This document shows positions 23,212 through 23,967 of a stretch of DNA of 23,967 bases, piece after piece. This stretch comes from Chloroflexota bacterium (GTDB lineage: Bacteria > Chloroflexota > UBA6077 > JADZDV01). The position numbers were made by a program, and so were the translations under genes. The notes under the pieces were generated by a model. The model was not told the origin of the DNA. It made no database searches and saw only the letters and a list, made by a program, of their open reading frames with translations. Position 1 is the first letter of the stretch. Every line of letters begins with the position of its first letter. Where the stretch lies: positions 1-23,967 of the forward strand of contig JADZDV010000193.1 in the NCBI GenBank assembly GCA_020850915.1, given 5' to 3'.

Positions 23212-23241
23212 GCGGGGTCGGGCACCTCCTGTCGACCCCGC
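23212..23241 (-). promoter_or_regulatory. Intercistronic stem-loop between the binding-protein gene and livH
   Basis: GCGGGGTCG (23212-23220) and CGACCCCGC (23233-23241) form a perfect 9-bp stem with a 12-base loop. On the transcribed strand the loop reads ACAGGAGGTGCC, a strong Shine-Dalgarno-like sequence with no start codon close behind it. Such hairpins between binding-protein and permease genes often cause partial termination or protect the upstream mRNA, giving more binding protein than permease. Confidence 0.5.
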
Positions 23242-23269
23242 CGCTGCACAGTGGCCAAACCCCGCCTGA

Positions 23270-23967
23270 CTAGCGCAGACCCGGCACTGGGAAGAGGAGC
23301 TTCGCGGATGCGATGTCGTCCGGGTAGACCGTGGCTAGCTTGCCGTTCTGCCACTGGACGACCAGGCTGGGAGAATGGTTCTGGTTGGTGTACTTCTCCC
23401 AGTTCTCGAACTTGATCTTCCCGAAGGCGGTCATCAGGTCCGTCGCGGCCATGGCGTCCCGGATGTCGTCGCGTCCAAGGGACTTGGCCCGCTTCAGGAC
23501 GTCCTGCAGCACGAACACCGAGGAGTAGGCGCAGACCTGGGAGAACGTCGCCATCTTGCCGGTCTTCGCCTTGAGGCTGGCGTAGAACTCCTTGTTGCCC
23601 GGGAAGTTCAGGTCTGGCGCGGAGATCGTCGCGGCGACCAGGCCGGTCGAGAGGTCCTTGACGCCGTCGCCGAACTCGTCGTAGAGGAAGCCGCCGCCGG
23701 TGCCGGCGAAGATCTTCGGCTTCAGCTCCAGCTCCTTCGCCTGCCGCACCAGCAGGACGGCGTCCGCCAGGTACGCGCTGTAGACGACGATGTCCGGGTT
23801 GGCGGCTTTCACCTTGGTCAGGGTCGGCTTGAAGTCCACGCCGCCAGCCTCGAAGCTCTCAGCCTGGTACTTGTACTTGTTGCCGTCGGCCCAGGCCTTC
23901 ATCGCCTTGTCATACGAGGTGCCGTAGACCGAGCTGTCGTAGACGTGGAAGACGCTCTCGGGCTTGA
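23270..23967 (-). CDS. ABC transporter substrate-binding protein, LivJ/LivK family (5' end cut off)
   Basis: C-terminal part (about 232 aa) of a type I periplasmic-binding-fold protein (Peripla_BP_6) that captures the substrate for the right-hand importer. The frame is open to the window edge; the missing part would contain the signal or lipoprotein sequence and the first lobe. Visible features are VYDSSVYGTSYDKAM at the cut end, FKPTLTKVKAANPDIVVYSAYLADAVLLVRQAKEL, ending in the hinge, and the C-terminal WQNGKLATVYPDDIASAKL, typical of this family. The sequence does not reveal the ligand. It is the first visible gene of the RidA/hydrolase operon, 89 bases before livH. Confidence 0.93.
   Translation of the reverse strand, partial: KPESVFHVYDSSVYGTSYDKAMKAWADGNKYKYQAESFEAGGVDFKPTLTKVKAANPDIVVYSAYLADAVLLVRQAKELELKPKIFAGTGGGFLYDEFGDGVKDLSTGLVAATISAPDLNFPGNKEFYASLKAKTGKMATFSQVCAYSSVFVLQDVLKRAKSLGRDDIRDAMAATDLMTAFGKIKFENWEKYTNQNHSPSLVVQWQNGKLATVYPDDIASAKLLFPVPGLR

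Noticed and set aside
12625..23967. Right-hand cluster as a Rut pyrimidine-degradation operon
   Set aside because: No flavin monooxygenase RutA, no RutD/RutE/RutF and no uracil permease; the Rid proteins are triple-domain and lack the RutC-like arginine.

Overview
This is a GC-rich chromosomal window with densely packed, often overlapping genes and frequent GTG/TTG starts. It has no rRNA, tRNA, CRISPR array, transposase or phage gene that I can recognise. It fits a free-living, heterotrophic high-GC bacterium with large uptake capacity for amino-acid-like compounds. A Chloroflexota-type soil or aquatic organism is my guess, but nothing here proves the phylum.

Left part (1-3429, + strand): the end of a branched-chain amino acid type (LIV/HAAT) ABC transporter operon (livM fragment, livG, livF), then a secreted protein of unknown function and a strong hairpin terminator shared with a convergent gene. 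Middle part: a secreted alpha/beta-hydrolase (- strand) with base composition that looks poorer in GC than its surroundings; a small secreted protein with its own promoter and terminator; a gene-free stretch of about 640 bases holding a palindromic repeat; a stand-alone Lrp/AsnC-type ligand-binding domain followed by a site-2 (M50) membrane protease with CBS domains; an orphan Phd/YefM antitoxin followed by the stump of a PIN toxin; then, on the - strand, an ACMSD-like amidohydrolase in one operon with purK and purE. A divergent MmgE/PrpD-family gene follows.

Right part (12625-23967, - strand): one long co-directional cluster. In transcription order it is a substrate-binding protein (cut by the window edge), livH, livM, livG, livF, a triple RidA-domain protein, an M20 peptidase/deacylase-like protein, an isochorismatase-like cysteine hydrolase, an ACMSD-like amidohydrolase, and two more triple RidA-domain proteins. 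Most junctions overlap or are a few bases apart, so this reads as an uptake-plus-catabolism operon for an unknown nitrogen-containing compound.

The most interesting signal is this right-hand cluster. It holds three different proteins, each made of three RidA-fold domains. Since RidA normally works as a homotrimer, each may be a single-chain pseudotrimer. None of the nine domains keeps the arginine used by classical RidA imine deaminases. The neighbouring M20 protein has also lost two expected metal ligands. The combination recalls the Rut pyrimidine pathway (isochorismatase plus RidA) and the 2-aminomuconate pathway (ACMSD plus RidA) but matches neither.
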